From contig NZ_JAOBPO010000005.1 in assembly GCF_025574485.1 (NCBI RefSeq), positions 62,001 through 126,000 of the forward strand: a stretch of 64,000 nt of DNA. Reading direction: 5' to 3'. Each line of letters opens with the position of its first letter. Position 1 is the stretch's first letter. Shown here piece by piece: positions 50,358 to 60,316 of this stretch. The DNA comes from Kordiimonas aquimaris. GTDB taxonomy: Bacteria > Pseudomonadota > Alphaproteobacteria > Sphingomonadales > Kordiimonadaceae. The notes beneath the pieces were generated by a model. That model made no database searches. It was given only the letters and a program-made list of their open reading frames with translations, and was not told the origin of the DNA. A program made the position numbers and the translations under genes.

Positions 50358-51647
50358 TCACTTACCGGATAACAAATCCGTAATGAGTAGTGCTGACCTT
50401 TTGGTTGCCATACGCATGGATTCTATATTCATGCGCTCACGCGGACTGTGCGCGCCGCGCCCTGATACGCCGAGCCCATCCATTGATGTAACAAATGGTG
50501 CAATAAAGCTGATATCAGCAGCGCCCCGGCGCTCAGGCGGAAAGCTTTTTGCGGGCTCTAGTCCCAAGCGGGTATGAACTGTATTTAATTTCGCTAACAG
50601 ATTTTTGTTGGCCTCTGTTTCTTCCATCGCTGGATATCTATCTTCAAATGTGATTTTAGCAGAAGTTTCAGGCAGGCTGTCTTCAACGATACCACGCATT
50701 GCTGCACGGGCGGCATCCAGTTGTGCTTGGTTCATGAAACGCAAGCCGCCTTGTACAACCGCTTTCTGTGCAACAACATTGCCCTTTCCATAAGTGTTAA
50801 AATCATTTGGTGTTTCACCTTGGTTAACAAGTGTTCCGCCTGCCAAAACACCAGGATTGAAGGTGAGCCCAAAAGGCCCGCGAACCTCGCCGTAAAACCG
50901 GTTCAGGATACGGGACATCTCAAATACAGCGCCGGCACCTACGCCGTCTCTGAAAATACCGGATGAATGGGATTGTTTGCCTGTTACTTCCAATGACCAG
51001 TTAGAAGAACCACGTCTCCCGATAACACCCCATTCGGCGCTGCCGCCTTCAAAATTTAAAGCGATGTCTGCTGCTTTTCCTGCAGAGATCAAATCACGGC
51101 GTGCATGGTCAATAGGGGAGCCAACCGATTCTTCATCGCCTGTGAAAAAGACTGTTACAGTTCCAGCATTGGCAGCATTCGTTTCCATGATAGCTTTTAG
51201 TGCGTAAAGAATAACGGTATTTCCGCCTTTCATATCTGAAATGCCAGGACCGCTGGCTTCTTCTCCATCGCGTTCGAACTTTTGAAATGGGCTGTTTTGT
51301 TCAAAGACAGTGTCAAGGTGGCCAATTAACAGGATGTGAGGACCTTCTCCAAATGCTTTAGTGGCTATGAAATGTCCGGCACGGTTCATATTTTCCGGCA
51401 TCTCTATCCAGCGGGTTTCAAAACCAAGTGCAGTAAATTCTCGTTCAAAACTGCGCCCAACATCGCGTACGCCGGGTATATTCAGTGTTCCAGAGTTCTG
51501 GTTTACAATTTCTTCAAGGAAATTGATTTGTTGTTGGAAGTTTTTATCAATGGAGGCAAGGACCGACTTGTCATCTGCTGATGTAGCTTGGAGGCTGGCA
51601 ATTACCATCGTGATAGCCAGTATCATGGTTTTAAGTATGTAGCTCAT
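50358..51647 (-). CDS. Secreted M20/M25/M40 zinc peptidase, glutamate carboxypeptidase-like
   Basis: 429 residues. A signal peptide (about 1-22, ending TSADD) is followed by the catalytic domain with metal and catalytic motifs LLIGHLDTVFE, GISDMKGGN and FFTGDEESVGSP, a dimerisation (lid) domain around 195-305, and a final His region (GVSGRGAHSPRE). These enzymes cleave N-terminal or C-terminal residues from peptides with two Zn ions. The ATG at 51647 has AGGTGACG upstream. It is probably periplasmic. Chromosomal, no operon partner seen. Confidence 0.88.
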   Translation of the reverse strand: MSYILKTMILAITMVIASLQATSADDKSVLASIDKNFQQQINFLEEIVNQNSGTLNIPGVRDVGRSFEREFTALGFETRWIEMPENMNRAGHFIATKAFGEGPHILLIGHLDTVFEQNSPFQKFERDGEEASGPGISDMKGGNTVILYALKAIMETNAANAGTVTVFFTGDEESVGSPIDHARRDLISAGKAADIALNFEGGSAEWGVIGRRGSSNWSLEVTGKQSHSSGIFRDGVGAGAVFEMSRILNRFYGEVRGPFGLTFNPGVLAGGTLVNQGETPNDFNTYGKGNVVAQKAVVQGGLRFMNQAQLDAARAAMRGIVEDSLPETSAKITFEDRYPAMEETEANKNLLAKLNTVHTRLGLEPAKSFPPERRGAADISFIAPFVTSMDGLGVSGRGAHSPRERMNIESMRMATKRSALLITDLLSGK

Positions 51648-51764
51648 ATCGTCACCTTGCGTCTAATAATTCACCATAAACGTTACTCTAGTTGCGAATA
51701 TGGGACGAACACAACGGCTGATATATTTTGCTGCTCAAACTATAAGAAAAGCAAACAGGCTTTG

Positions 51765-52325
51765 CTATTGATTGGTAGATGTAATGCGCTCATATGTGCT
51801 TATGAAGCGAACAGGCCAATGATCTGGCGCCTCATTAGAATAATTGACGCGAGTTTGCCATGTATAGTGATTTTCATCGCTAAAACGAATGCTGCCCCAA
51901 TTTTTTGTTACCGTTCCATCCCGTTGATGCATTGGTGCGCCAAATTGTTCAATAGTTTTACCATCCGCAGACACAGTTAAAGTAAAAATTGCTTTTGCTG
52001 GGTGGTTTTCAAAGATTCCCACGCGTTCAAAGTTCTTCGTTATCTGATTGTAATTAATGTATTCAATAAATGTACGTGTTTTGTTGTTGTAATGGCCCGT
52101 ACCATTACATTGAATGTAGGCTTCGTTGAAGGCGTATGCGCACTCAATTGTTCCTTCTTCTCTGTAGTTGAAGCCTGCGTTTTCCGTTGATTGATCTACA
52201 TAACGCCATGAGCCAATGAGCAAATTCAAATCTTTGATTGATTTGTTTCTCTCGTTTTCTGAATCGGCAGCTATTCCTGCTTGAGATAAGGTGAAGATTA
52301 AAGCGACTATTAATGCAGAGCGCAT
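51765..52325 (-). CDS. Secreted protein of unknown function
   Basis: 186 residues. A signal peptide (MRSALIVALIFTLSQAGIAA) is followed by a beta-rich domain with LIGSWRYVDQSTENAG and GHYNNKTRTFIEYINYN and the end RFISTYERIT. The order of strands resembles lipocalin/DUF1579-type secreted proteins that measure about 160 residues, but I cannot name the family. No operon partners. Confidence 0.65.
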   Translation of the reverse strand: MRSALIVALIFTLSQAGIAADSENERNKSIKDLNLLIGSWRYVDQSTENAGFNYREEGTIECAYAFNEAYIQCNGTGHYNNKTRTFIEYINYNQITKNFERVGIFENHPAKAIFTLTVSADGKTIEQFGAPMHQRDGTVTKNWGSIRFSDENHYTWQTRVNYSNEAPDHWPVRFISTYERITSTNQ

Positions 52326-52592
52326 ATTCTATCTCCATTGCAATATTGGTTCAGTACTCAAAAAGCCTAGTTTACTTTGAGGCTTAAAGCGCCGTACATA
52401 TTGTAATGAAATTATATATCATAACAATATGTATAAAGAAATATTATATAAAGCTTCAATAACCATGGATTACAATACAGCAAATTATGATGACGGTTTA
52501 TAGGTTTCGTAATCAAGTTATAATATAAATCCCGGCCTTTTCTTTCGGGCATGATGTCGTTACGATTGCGCAAATCGTCAGGAGTTTGTTCA
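52326..52592. other. AT-rich spacer
   Basis: About 270 bases. Divergent promoters for the two neighbouring genes must lie here, but no strong boxes are resolved. Confidence 0.4.
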
Positions 52593-53249
52593 ATGTTAAA
52601 AGCCCAAATCGTGCCGGTAACGGCCTTCCAGCAAAATTGCAGCATAATATGGTGTGATGAAACGATGGACGGTGCGTTTGTTGACCCGGGCGGAGATGTC
52701 GAGGTGTTGCTGGAACGCGCAAAGTCACTCGGCGTAAATATAACGAAAATACTCCTGACTCATGGACACCTTGATCATGCTGGTGGTGCAAAAGATATCC
52801 GAGAGAAGTTAGGCCTTGAAGTGATAGGCCCACACAAAGAGGATAAATTCTGGCTCGATCAAATTGAAGAACAGGCATCTAAGTATAATATGCAAGGCCT
52901 CAAGTGTTGTGAGCCCGACCAATGGTTGAATGATGGTGATCAGGTCTCTGTTGGCAATGTTACGCTTGATGTATACCACACGCCGGGCCATACGCCGGGA
53001 CACGTTATTTTGCATGATCCACAGCACAAAGTGGCATTTGTTGGTGACGTTTTGTTCAAAGGGTCTGTTGGACGGACAGATTTTCCGCGCGGTGATACGC
53101 AGACGTTATTGGACGCTATACAAGAAAAACTGTGGCCGCTTGGTGATGATGTCACGTTTGTGCCTGGTCATGGTCCTCTTTCCACCTTTGGTGCCGAGCG
53201 AAAGACAAACCCTTTTGTCGCGGATCATATTCTAAATGCTGGTGCATAA
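52593..53249 (+). CDS. MBL-fold metal-dependent hydrolase
   Basis: 218 residues. The metallo-beta-lactamase motif THGHLDHAGG (metal ligands H, H, D, H), the second site HTPGHTPGH, the bridging Asp at FVGDVLF and the last His at PGHGPLS are all present. The short length and strand order resemble glyoxalase II/YcbL-type hydrolases. The probable role is hydrolysis of a thioester in the cytoplasm. ATG 52593 follows AGGAG. Confidence 0.9.
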   Translation: MLKAQIVPVTAFQQNCSIIWCDETMDGAFVDPGGDVEVLLERAKSLGVNITKILLTHGHLDHAGGAKDIREKLGLEVIGPHKEDKFWLDQIEEQASKYNMQGLKCCEPDQWLNDGDQVSVGNVTLDVYHTPGHTPGHVILHDPQHKVAFVGDVLFKGSVGRTDFPRGDTQTLLDAIQEKLWPLGDDVTFVPGHGPLSTFGAERKTNPFVADHILNAGA

Positions 53250-53318
53250 CTAATTGATTTCCTCTCCTTACTGGCTTCCTGAAAAAGCTTTTGCTATAAG
53301 GAGTTTAGAGGGGTTTTC

Positions 53319-54956
53319 ATGTTAAGTTATTTTCGAAAATGGTCGATTGCACTCAAGAGGCGTAGGCTTGCAAAAGAGCGGGCACTTATGCAGCGTTACA
53401 CGTTCATAGAAGAAGACACGCGAGAAGACGGTAACCGTTGTAACAACTGTAAGGCACCGCTTACGGGGCCCTTCTGCCATATTTGTGGCCAACGAGATGA
53501 TGACCTCCGCCGACCTATATGGACTTTCTTCCGCGAGCTATTGGATGCTTTGTTTGATACCGATAGTAAAATTATTAAGACCATTATCACACTGGTTTTA
53601 TTGCCAGGTGGTTTGTCTCGCGCTTTTATGGAAGGAAAGCGTGCGCGTTTTCTGCCACCGTTTCGACTGTATGTTGTTCTGCTTTTTGTTTTCTTCTCAA
53701 CGCTCAGTATCGCCAATGTTCTCATTATCGATATTCATGTGGAGCCCAAAGCAGAGCAGGTAGCTGCGCGTGTTGCACTCGAAGCTCAAATTGAAGCGGC
53801 TAAAAAAGTGAGGGAAGACCTGAAAGCCAGACGCCAACTGGAACGAGAAAAGGAAGCCGAATTACAAAACAATGGCGATAGGCCAGGGCAAACTTCCCAA
53901 GAAGGTATGCCGCCCATTGAGCCAGTCGATGTTCAAGCGATAACTGAGCAGGCACTGACAGAAGTTGATGCTGCTCTTAGACAGATATCTGAACAACAAG
54001 CCAATGGTGAGTTATTCTCTTTAATTGAGGCGATTGGAAACTTGGAGGCAGGTAATGAATCTGGCAAAGAGGCCCTGGAAAACAGGTTGGAAGACTTTGT
54101 AAAAGATGTTGCTCTTGGTAACCGTAAATTAGATGAAGTAGACATTGCTATTGCTCGGGAACGTGCAGAAGAATTACTCGATAATGAAAACGAAGACCTT
54201 GCGCCTGGCGCTCGGCGAGCGTTGCAAACGGTGCTGGCATTATCTGATAACTCGTTGATTTTTTCGCCTACTTCTTCACAAGGCGGCATTAATTTTGGTG
54301 AACTTCCATATAACTTTGATATCGCTATGTTTGTTGTGAATGACAACATTGAGCGGGCAGGAATTAAACAGGAAGATATTGACTTCGTCTTGCAAAAAGA
54401 CGACACACCGGAAATCGTGAAGAAAGCAATTTCAGGCCTTGCAGAGGCACTTCGTTCACCACGAGAATTCAATAAGCTTTTCAACGAGTGGCTGCCTTGG
54501 GCGCTGGTGATTTTAATGCCTGTTTTTGCGGGTATCTTGCGTATTACGCATTGGGGAAAACGCCGGTACTACTTGAATCAGCTAGTATTTGCTCTTCATT
54601 TTCATAGTTTTCTTTTTGTCATGCTAACCACTTTTGCATTTGTAGTTCCTGCCGTGGGTGGGGAAAATGCTTTTGCTATATTCTGGTGGGGCACATCACT
54701 TTATTTGATTATCGCGCTAAAAGTCGGTCAAGACCAAGGCTGGATAAGAGCTTTCTTTAAGGCAGGCTTCATCTGGGTGAGTTATTTTGCGGTGATGATG
54801 GGTACCATGAGTTTGGTTATGTTTATGGGGATAAGTGACACTAGTTTTACTGAATTTATGACGTTGCTTGATGAAGCTAAATACGGAGTAACCGAGCAGG
54901 CGCTAGATACGCCTGCTTTGCCAGATACACCCCCAGCAGAAAACCTTTCAGGCTAA
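53319..54956 (+). CDS. DUF3667-domain membrane protein
   Basis: 545 residues. The N-terminus has a zinc-ribbon-like CNNCKAPLTGPFCHICGQ with four Cys, followed by the DUF3667 signature RRPIWTFFRELLDALFDTDS, a membrane helix (LPPFRLYVVLLFVFFSTLSIANVL), a long charged coiled-coil region (about residues 145-300) and three or four C-terminal helices (about 380-520). Function unknown; family members are common in Alphaproteobacteria. Its stop overlaps the converging azoreductase stop by four bases. Confidence 0.85.
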   Translation: MLSYFRKWSIALKRRRLAKERALMQRYTFIEEDTREDGNRCNNCKAPLTGPFCHICGQRDDDLRRPIWTFFRELLDALFDTDSKIIKTIITLVLLPGGLSRAFMEGKRARFLPPFRLYVVLLFVFFSTLSIANVLIIDIHVEPKAEQVAARVALEAQIEAAKKVREDLKARRQLEREKEAELQNNGDRPGQTSQEGMPPIEPVDVQAITEQALTEVDAALRQISEQQANGELFSLIEAIGNLEAGNESGKEALENRLEDFVKDVALGNRKLDEVDIAIARERAEELLDNENEDLAPGARRALQTVLALSDNSLIFSPTSSQGGINFGELPYNFDIAMFVVNDNIERAGIKQEDIDFVLQKDDTPEIVKKAISGLAEALRSPREFNKLFNEWLPWALVILMPVFAGILRITHWGKRRYYLNQLVFALHFHSFLFVMLTTFAFVVPAVGGENAFAIFWWGTSLYLIIALKVGQDQGWIRAFFKAGFIWVSYFAVMMGTMSLVMFMGISDTSFTEFMTLLDEAKYGVTEQALDTPALPDTPPAENLSG

Positions 54957-55564
54957 CTACTTGTCTGAGTGGCTTTGGTTATTTGGTCCTTAGCGCGCTC
55001 AATGGCCTCGGGTTTGCCCGTTGAGGCATCAATGAAGGTTACATCTGTTATGCCGATGAATTTCAATGCTTGCTTTATATAAGGTGTTGCAAAGTCAATT
55101 TCGCTACCAAGTGGTGTACCGCCAGAAGTAACAACCACAAAAGCACGTTTGCCAGTCATCAGCCCAACAGGACCATTAGGTGAATAACTGAAGGTCAGTT
55201 TGGTGCGCGCAATCATATCGATCCACGCTTTAAAGCTGGCAGGGATACTGAAGTTATATATTGGTAAGCTGATAACCAGCGTTTCCGCACCTGCTATTTC
55301 GCTGACTAGCATGTCTGAGTATGCGAGTTTATCCTGTTGTGCTTTAGTTCTGCTCTCTGGCGGCGTAAAGTTTGCACTGATCCATTCTTCATCAACGAAA
55401 GGGATGCCGTTAGCGACATTTCGAGTTGTAACGCTCGTTCTGCCTTGCGCGTTTAATGTACTAATTAACCTGTCAGCAATGTCGCGGGATATTGATCCTG
55501 TTTGTCGGGCACTGCTGTCTACACGAAGAATATTGTGTATTCTTTCTGTTGGCTGATCTTTCAT
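54953..55564 (-). CDS. FMN-dependent NADH-azoreductase AzoR-like
   Basis: 203 residues with a flavodoxin-like fold. The FMN-phosphate loop is LRVDSSARQTGSISRDIAD (about residues 12-30), and LVISLPIYNFSIPASFKAWID, followed by VTSGGTPLGS, are family landmarks. The enzyme reduces quinones and azo bonds with NADH, protecting against thiol and quinone stress. GGAG precedes the ATG at 55564. It converges with the DUF3667 gene. Confidence 0.9.
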   Translation of the reverse strand: MKDQPTERIHNILRVDSSARQTGSISRDIADRLISTLNAQGRTSVTTRNVANGIPFVDEEWISANFTPPESRTKAQQDKLAYSDMLVSEIAGAETLVISLPIYNFSIPASFKAWIDMIARTKLTFSYSPNGPVGLMTGKRAFVVVTSGGTPLGSEIDFATPYIKQALKFIGITDVTFIDASTGKPEAIERAKDQITKATQTSS

Positions 55565-55664
55565 ATTTAGGCTCCATCTATGTGATGAAACCTAAATATG
55601 TATTTCATAGCGGCGTATGTAGAGCGCTATTTTGACACTCTATGTTGTTAAAAATGGAACGCCG

Positions 55665-56084
55665 TTATTTCTCGTCTCCAGATGGTATGAGATTCAGTGA
55701 CGCTGAGTTCATACAATAACGTACACCTGTTGGTGGTGGTCCGTCAGGGAAGGAGTGCCCCAGATGGCTTTCGCATTTAGCGCACACAATCTCAGTACGC
55801 ACCATGCCAAATGATCGGTCAGTTTTTTCAGTGACAGCACCATTTGTCGCAGGTTGCCAAAAGCTGGGCCAACCTGATCCGCTATCGTATTTTGTAGCGC
55901 TGTCAAACAAATGAGAGCCACACCCGGCACATAGGTATTTGCCCGGTGTTTTTGTGTCCCAGTATTTTCCGGTGAAGGCAGGCTCTGTGCCACCACATCT
56001 GCATACTTGATATTGCTCTGGCGTTAGCTCTTGCTTCCACTCGTCGTCTGATTTTTCGACTTTTGCATTATGTTCTTCAGTCAT
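55665..56084 (-). CDS. msrB: Peptide-methionine (R)-S-oxide reductase MsrB
   Basis: 139 residues. The two zinc-binding CxxC pairs (CAGC and CAKC), the [11 protein letters not shown] element and the catalytic Cys in [11 protein letters not shown] are present. It reduces R-methionine sulfoxide in proteins. A short N-terminal [10 protein letters not shown] differs from the usual CG-less start. It lies four bases after sppA on the same strand, so the pair may be co-transcribed. No signal peptide, so cytoplasmic. Confidence 0.94.
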   Translation of the reverse strand: MTEEHNAKVEKSDDEWKQELTPEQYQVCRCGGTEPAFTGKYWDTKTPGKYLCAGCGSHLFDSATKYDSGSGWPSFWQPATNGAVTEKTDRSFGMVRTEIVCAKCESHLGHSFPDGPPPTGVRYCMNSASLNLIPSGDEK

Positions 56085-56088
56085 GGGG

Positions 56089-57924
56089 TTATCTCACATT
56101 ACATTCAAAACAAATGACATAGCGCGCCATCGGGTCATTCAGATTAAGCAAGAATTCGGCCTCTTCCTTAACCGCTAAAGCAGCTTTCACAAGAGGAGAC
56201 GGCTGTGTTTTTGGCATGAAGTCCTGAATTTCGACGCCAACTGTTGATGAGAATATATTGGCAACCATTTGTGCAAATTGATCAGGGCGTTCGCGGTAAA
56301 ATACGGTTGAATAATCACCCTGAACACCAGCAGCGGTTGCTGCCGCTTCCACGGCATCTTCAAATTCACCTAGATGGTCTACAAGGCCTAACTCTTGAGC
56401 AGTTGAGCCTATCCAGACACGCCCTTGAGCAATTTTGTCTACATCTTCAACAGTCATGCCGCGCCCACGCGCTACAAGTTCAAGGAATTGACCATACCCA
56501 GACTCGATACTTTGCTGCAGAACATCTTTTGTCAGGTCGGTCATACCGCGTGTGAGATTAAAAGCACCTGCAAGAGGCGTTGTGCCAACGCCGTCTGCAC
56601 TAACGCCAATTTTTTGAAGTGTGTTCTCATATGTAGGAATGACAGCAAAAATGCCGATTGAGCCAGTGATAGTTGTTGGCGAAGCCCATATTTCGTCAGC
56701 GGTTGCCGCTATCCAGTATCCACCAGATGCTGCTACTGGGCCCATAGAAGCTATGACCTTAATGCCTTGTTCTTGTGCTGCTACCAATTCTTGGCGGATC
56801 AGTTCAGAGGCAAACTGTGCTCCTCCTGGACTGTCTACCCGCAATACAATAGCCGCAGTATTTGAGTTGAGGCGTGCGCTTCTAATATAGCCAACAAGCG
56901 TTTCGGCAGCAGCAACAGTAACCGGACCGTCGCCCATAACAATAGGACCTTGAGCGGTGATTACAGCAACTTCGTTTCGGTTTGTTTCCTGTTTGGCTGT
57001 CGCTGCCAAATACGCCATATAGTGTATTTGCTTGAAGCTGGTACCGTTATTGTTAGTACCATATTCATCCATTAACGCTTGCCGCCACACAGCACGCGGC
57101 GCTAGCTCATCAACTAATCCTTCATTCATCGCAAGTGTTGCGAAGTCACCATTTGCTGCTCTTAATCGAGCAGATATATCGCTGGCACTCTCTAATAGTG
57201 CGTTTTCAGGCAGGTCACGAGCACTCACAACGGATTGCTGATATTGCCGCCAAAGATCGCCAAGGAAGGTAGCATTTGCCTCTTTTGCAGCCTCTGACAT
57301 GTCGTTACGTATATATGGCTCAACAGCAGACTTGAATGTGCCCACACGGAAGACATGGACATTGGCACCAATTTTCTCCAGCAGGTCTTTAAAATATAAA
57401 TTGTACTGACCGTAGCCACTGAGAAGGACACTGCCTTGATCATTCATGTATATTTTGTCAGCTTCAGCTGCGAGCAGATAGTCGGATTGACTGTAAGCGG
57501 CAGATAAAGCGTAAACTTTTTTACCTGTAGATTTGAAGTCGCGAATAGCGGCAGCCATTGCATGCAGATGGCTGGGTGCTGCGCCAATCATACTTTCGGT
57601 TATAAGTGCCAGTGCGCTAATACGATCATCATTCTTCGCACGTTTTAACGCTGTCGTAATGTCATGAATGCTGGTTTTAGCGGGTGCATTATTATATTCA
57701 GCAAGGGCAGCTTCAAAAGCGTCAGGTTGTTCTATTTGTTCTACAATTTGACCTTCAGGCCAAAGTACAAGAACCGCTCCTTCTGGTACCGGAGGCAAAG
57801 GTTCCTTTGTACGAGCCATAATAACGATCGCCAACATCAAGATTACCAATAAGCCCAGCGTAATACTGCCGAGGCCCATAATAAATCTTCCGATGGAACG
57901 AATAATTACCCAAACGCCTTGCAT
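56089..57924 (-). CDS. sppA: Signal peptide peptidase SppA (67K type)
   Basis: 611 residues. One N-terminal membrane helix (about 15-38) is followed by two S49 domains. The catalytic Lys is in [12 protein letters not shown] of the first domain and the catalytic Ser in [13 protein letters not shown] of the second, as in the E. coli enzyme that degrades cleaved signal peptides in the periplasm. The dyad is shared between the tandem domains, hence the length. It is followed by msrB. Confidence 0.93.
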   Translation of the reverse strand: MQGVWVIIRSIGRFIMGLGSITLGLLVILMLAIVIMARTKEPLPPVPEGAVLVLWPEGQIVEQIEQPDAFEAALAEYNNAPAKTSIHDITTALKRAKNDDRISALALITESMIGAAPSHLHAMAAAIRDFKSTGKKVYALSAAYSQSDYLLAAEADKIYMNDQGSVLLSGYGQYNLYFKDLLEKIGANVHVFRVGTFKSAVEPYIRNDMSEAAKEANATFLGDLWRQYQQSVVSARDLPENALLESASDISARLRAANGDFATLAMNEGLVDELAPRAVWRQALMDEYGTNNNGTSFKQIHYMAYLAATAKQETNRNEVAVITAQGPIVMGDGPVTVAAAETLVGYIRSARLNSNTAAIVLRVDSPGGAQFASELIRQELVAAQEQGIKVIASMGPVAASGGYWIAATADEIWASPTTITGSIGIFAVIPTYENTLQKIGVSADGVGTTPLAGAFNLTRGMTDLTKDVLQQSIESGYGQFLELVARGRGMTVEDVDKIAQGRVWIGSTAQELGLVDHLGEFEDAVEAAATAAGVQGDYSTVFYRERPDQFAQMVANIFSSTVGVEIQDFMPKTQPSPLVKAALAVKEEAEFLLNLNDPMARYVICFECNVR

Positions 57925-58068
57925 GACGATCTACTCCAAAACTTGTAATAATGCTTTAAGCTATAATTTAATAGTAAAGGTGCGACTGAAAGATGGCTGC
58001 GTCAAGGTAGCGGTGTAAATAATTATAGTTTAGTCCAAGCAAAATATGCATCGAGAAAGGAAATATAT

Positions 58069-58917
58069 ATGAGCCAAGTCCCTAATGTTCCACGTGTTCA
58101 CCACACAAAACGTGCCGGTGTAGCTGATGATATTGATTTTGAAATCAAAGGCAGTGAGATGCAATTTGTCGAGATCGAGCTTGATGCCGGAGAAAGTGCA
58201 ATTGCTGAAGCTGGTACCATGATGTTTAAAGACCAATCTATTGGCATGAATGCGGTTTTCGGCGATGGGTCTGGCCAGGATGGCGGATTTATGGGCAAGC
58301 TTTTGGGTGCCGGAAAGCGCCTTATTACGGGTGAAAGCCTGTTCACAACCGTTTTCACCCATGACGGCGTAGGCAAGGCGCGCGTGGCTTTTGCTGCTCC
58401 ATTCCCCGGCAACATTCTGGCGATTAAGCTGGACGATCATAACGGAGAGCTTATTTGCCAGAAAGACAGCTTTCTTGCTGCGGCCAAAGGCGTGCAGATA
58501 GGCATTGCCCTGCAACGCAAGATTATGACGGGCTTGTTTGGCGGCGAAGGTTTTATTATGCAGCGCCTTTCCGGTGATGGTTGGACGTTTGTACATGCGG
58601 GCGGCACGGTTGTTGAGCGTGAATTGAAGCCGGGCGAGGTGTTGCATGTTGATACTGGCTGTTTGGCAGCAATGACCAGTAGTATTGATATGGATATTGA
58701 ACGTGTAGGCGGTGTGAAATCTATGATTTTTGGCGGTGAAGGTGTTTTCTTTGCCAGACTTCAGGGTCCGGGCAAGGTCTGGCTACAGAGCCTTCCTTTC
58801 AGCAGGCTTGCGGGTCGTATGTTGCAGGCCATGCCGCAAACCGGTGGGAGTGATCGCGGGGAAGGTTCGGTTCTCGGCGGTGTTGGTCGCCTGTTAGACG
58901 GTGATAACAGGTTTTAG
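58069..58917 (+). CDS. AIM24/TIGR00266-family protein
   Basis: 282 residues, beta-rich, with the family's glycine-rich turn LGAGKRLITGESLFTTVFTH and the conserved AGGTVVERELKPGEVLHVDTG. Bacterial members have no enzyme activity assigned; they form beta-sandwich trimers. AAAGGA precedes the ATG. Single-gene unit; the product is cytoplasmic judging by the absence of a signal. Confidence 0.88.
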   Translation: MSQVPNVPRVHHTKRAGVADDIDFEIKGSEMQFVEIELDAGESAIAEAGTMMFKDQSIGMNAVFGDGSGQDGGFMGKLLGAGKRLITGESLFTTVFTHDGVGKARVAFAAPFPGNILAIKLDDHNGELICQKDSFLAAAKGVQIGIALQRKIMTGLFGGEGFIMQRLSGDGWTFVHAGGTVVERELKPGEVLHVDTGCLAAMTSSIDMDIERVGGVKSMIFGGEGVFFARLQGPGKVWLQSLPFSRLAGRMLQAMPQTGGSDRGEGSVLGGVGRLLDGDNRF

Positions 58918-59017
58918 GTATTATATCTCAATTACATATTAAGTTGCTGACAAGAATGGCAATGACGGTATAGAAGCGTCACTTTCCATTTATGTCGGAA
59001 CATGAGAAATAGACAGT

Positions 59018-59440
59018 ATGCGTATTACTACAGAAGATTTGATCCGTGACGGTTACCAAACATGGGAAGGTAGCGATGCCTTCGAAGACTTGGTTGGTCC
59101 CTTCTATTTCAAAAAGCAAGATGATGGGTCATATACTTCCGCATTCATTTCCGAAGAACGCCACACTAATGGTGGCGGTATGTTGCACGGCGGCTTGTTG
59201 ATGACATTTGCTGACTTTGCCCTGTTTACAATCGCAAAGGACCATCTTGAAGGAATGCATGTAACGCTTGGCTTTAATTCAGAATTTATTTCCGCTGGGC
59301 CTGCTGATGCATTGATCGAAGCACGCGGTGAGGTTACACGTGCAACACGCTCGCTTCTTTTTGTGCGCGGTGAAATATTCACTGGTGATACGGTCATTAT
59401 GACTTTTAGCGGCATCATTAAGAAGGTGCGCCAAAGCTAA
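59018..59440 (+). CDS. PaaI-type (hot-dog fold) thioesterase
   Basis: 140 residues. The hot-dog helix and active-site region is GGGMLHGGLLMTFADFALF, with the typical Asp. Strands LGFNSEFISAGPADALIEAR and LFVRGEIFTGDTVIMTFSGI complete the fold. The enzyme hydrolyses acyl-CoA thioesters; substrate unknown. Weak ribosome site (GACAGT). Confidence 0.87.
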   Translation: MRITTEDLIRDGYQTWEGSDAFEDLVGPFYFKKQDDGSYTSAFISEERHTNGGGMLHGGLLMTFADFALFTIAKDHLEGMHVTLGFNSEFISAGPADALIEARGEVTRATRSLLFVRGEIFTGDTVIMTFSGIIKKVRQS

Positions 59441-59543
59441 TTTTCCATTCATCTCCTTAAAACGACCATTGGTTCCTCAGATTCTATCCATGCTGATTGG
59501 TGCATGACACCGTGTTGTTACCGACGAATATGAGGAGGTAACA

Positions 59544-60266
59544 ATGAAAATAACGTCAATAATTCTATTGATGGTTTTTGGTACGTTTTCTAGCGTGCAA
59601 GGAATGAAAAACGCTAAACCACAAGTCAGTTATATTGGTTTCAACACGCTAAAGGTTGATCAAAAAGTATCTCACAATAAAGCCTTTAATACATATATCG
59701 CAGCTATTCTGCCAATTATGGCAAAATACGATATGGGGCTTCAGGTTTACAGGGTTGATCATAATAGCAATCCCGAAATACCTGTTGATTACATTACTTT
59801 TGGTACAGCACCTGATCAGACTACATTTCAGAAATTCTTTGCTGATGCTGAATTGCAAGCACAGTTCCCCAAATTGGTTGATGCACTGCAATCGCATTTT
59901 GTTACGTTTTTGGATCAACCGATAATGCCCAAAATGACCAAAGTGCCTTACACTCAGTTAACGCTTGATTGGTTGATCAACAAAGACGATGAAACGAAAA
60001 AGAAGTTAGCAGGAATTGATGATGCTTTGTTGAGGTATGCAAGTAACTTAAAGGCAGATAAAGCCTATGCTGCGGAAGGATTGTTTGCGACCATTGGCTT
60101 AACTGATGATGTCGTTCCAGTGGAGCCTCCCTCTCAAGTTGCTATATGGCATATGGAAGCTCCGCATGATTTTCTTGAAAACAAGGAAGTACGTGCTTTG
60201 AATAAACAAGCCGCGACACTGTCGAAGGATTTCCGCTCTTACTGGATTACAAGGCAACATTATTAA
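59544..60266 (+). CDS. Secreted protein of unknown function
   Basis: 240 residues. A signal peptide (MKITSIILLMVFGTFSSVQG) is followed by two regions that resemble alpha-beta barrel folds of the dimeric DUF1330 or NIPSNAP type: YIGFNTLKVDQKVSHNKAF and the second with AIWHMEAPHDFL. Not confidently assigned. GAGGAGG precedes the ATG. Confidence 0.65.
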   Translation: MKITSIILLMVFGTFSSVQGMKNAKPQVSYIGFNTLKVDQKVSHNKAFNTYIAAILPIMAKYDMGLQVYRVDHNSNPEIPVDYITFGTAPDQTTFQKFFADAELQAQFPKLVDALQSHFVTFLDQPIMPKMTKVPYTQLTLDWLINKDDETKKKLAGIDDALLRYASNLKADKAYAAEGLFATIGLTDDVVPVEPPSQVAIWHMEAPHDFLENKEVRALNKQAATLSKDFRSYWITRQHY

Positions 60267-60273
60267 GCCTTAT

Positions 60274-60295
60274 AGCTGCTCTCGCGAGAGCAGCT
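60274..60295. terminator. Perfect 22-base palindrome
   Basis: The arms AGCTGCTCT and AGAGCAGCT surround CGCG, giving a 9-base stem between the secreted protein gene and the kinase gene. A T-rich stretch follows on the right (TTAATTAGG), so it may terminate transcription of the gene to its left. Confidence 0.5.
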
Positions 60296-60316
60296 TAATT
60301 AGGGTAGGGTGTTTAC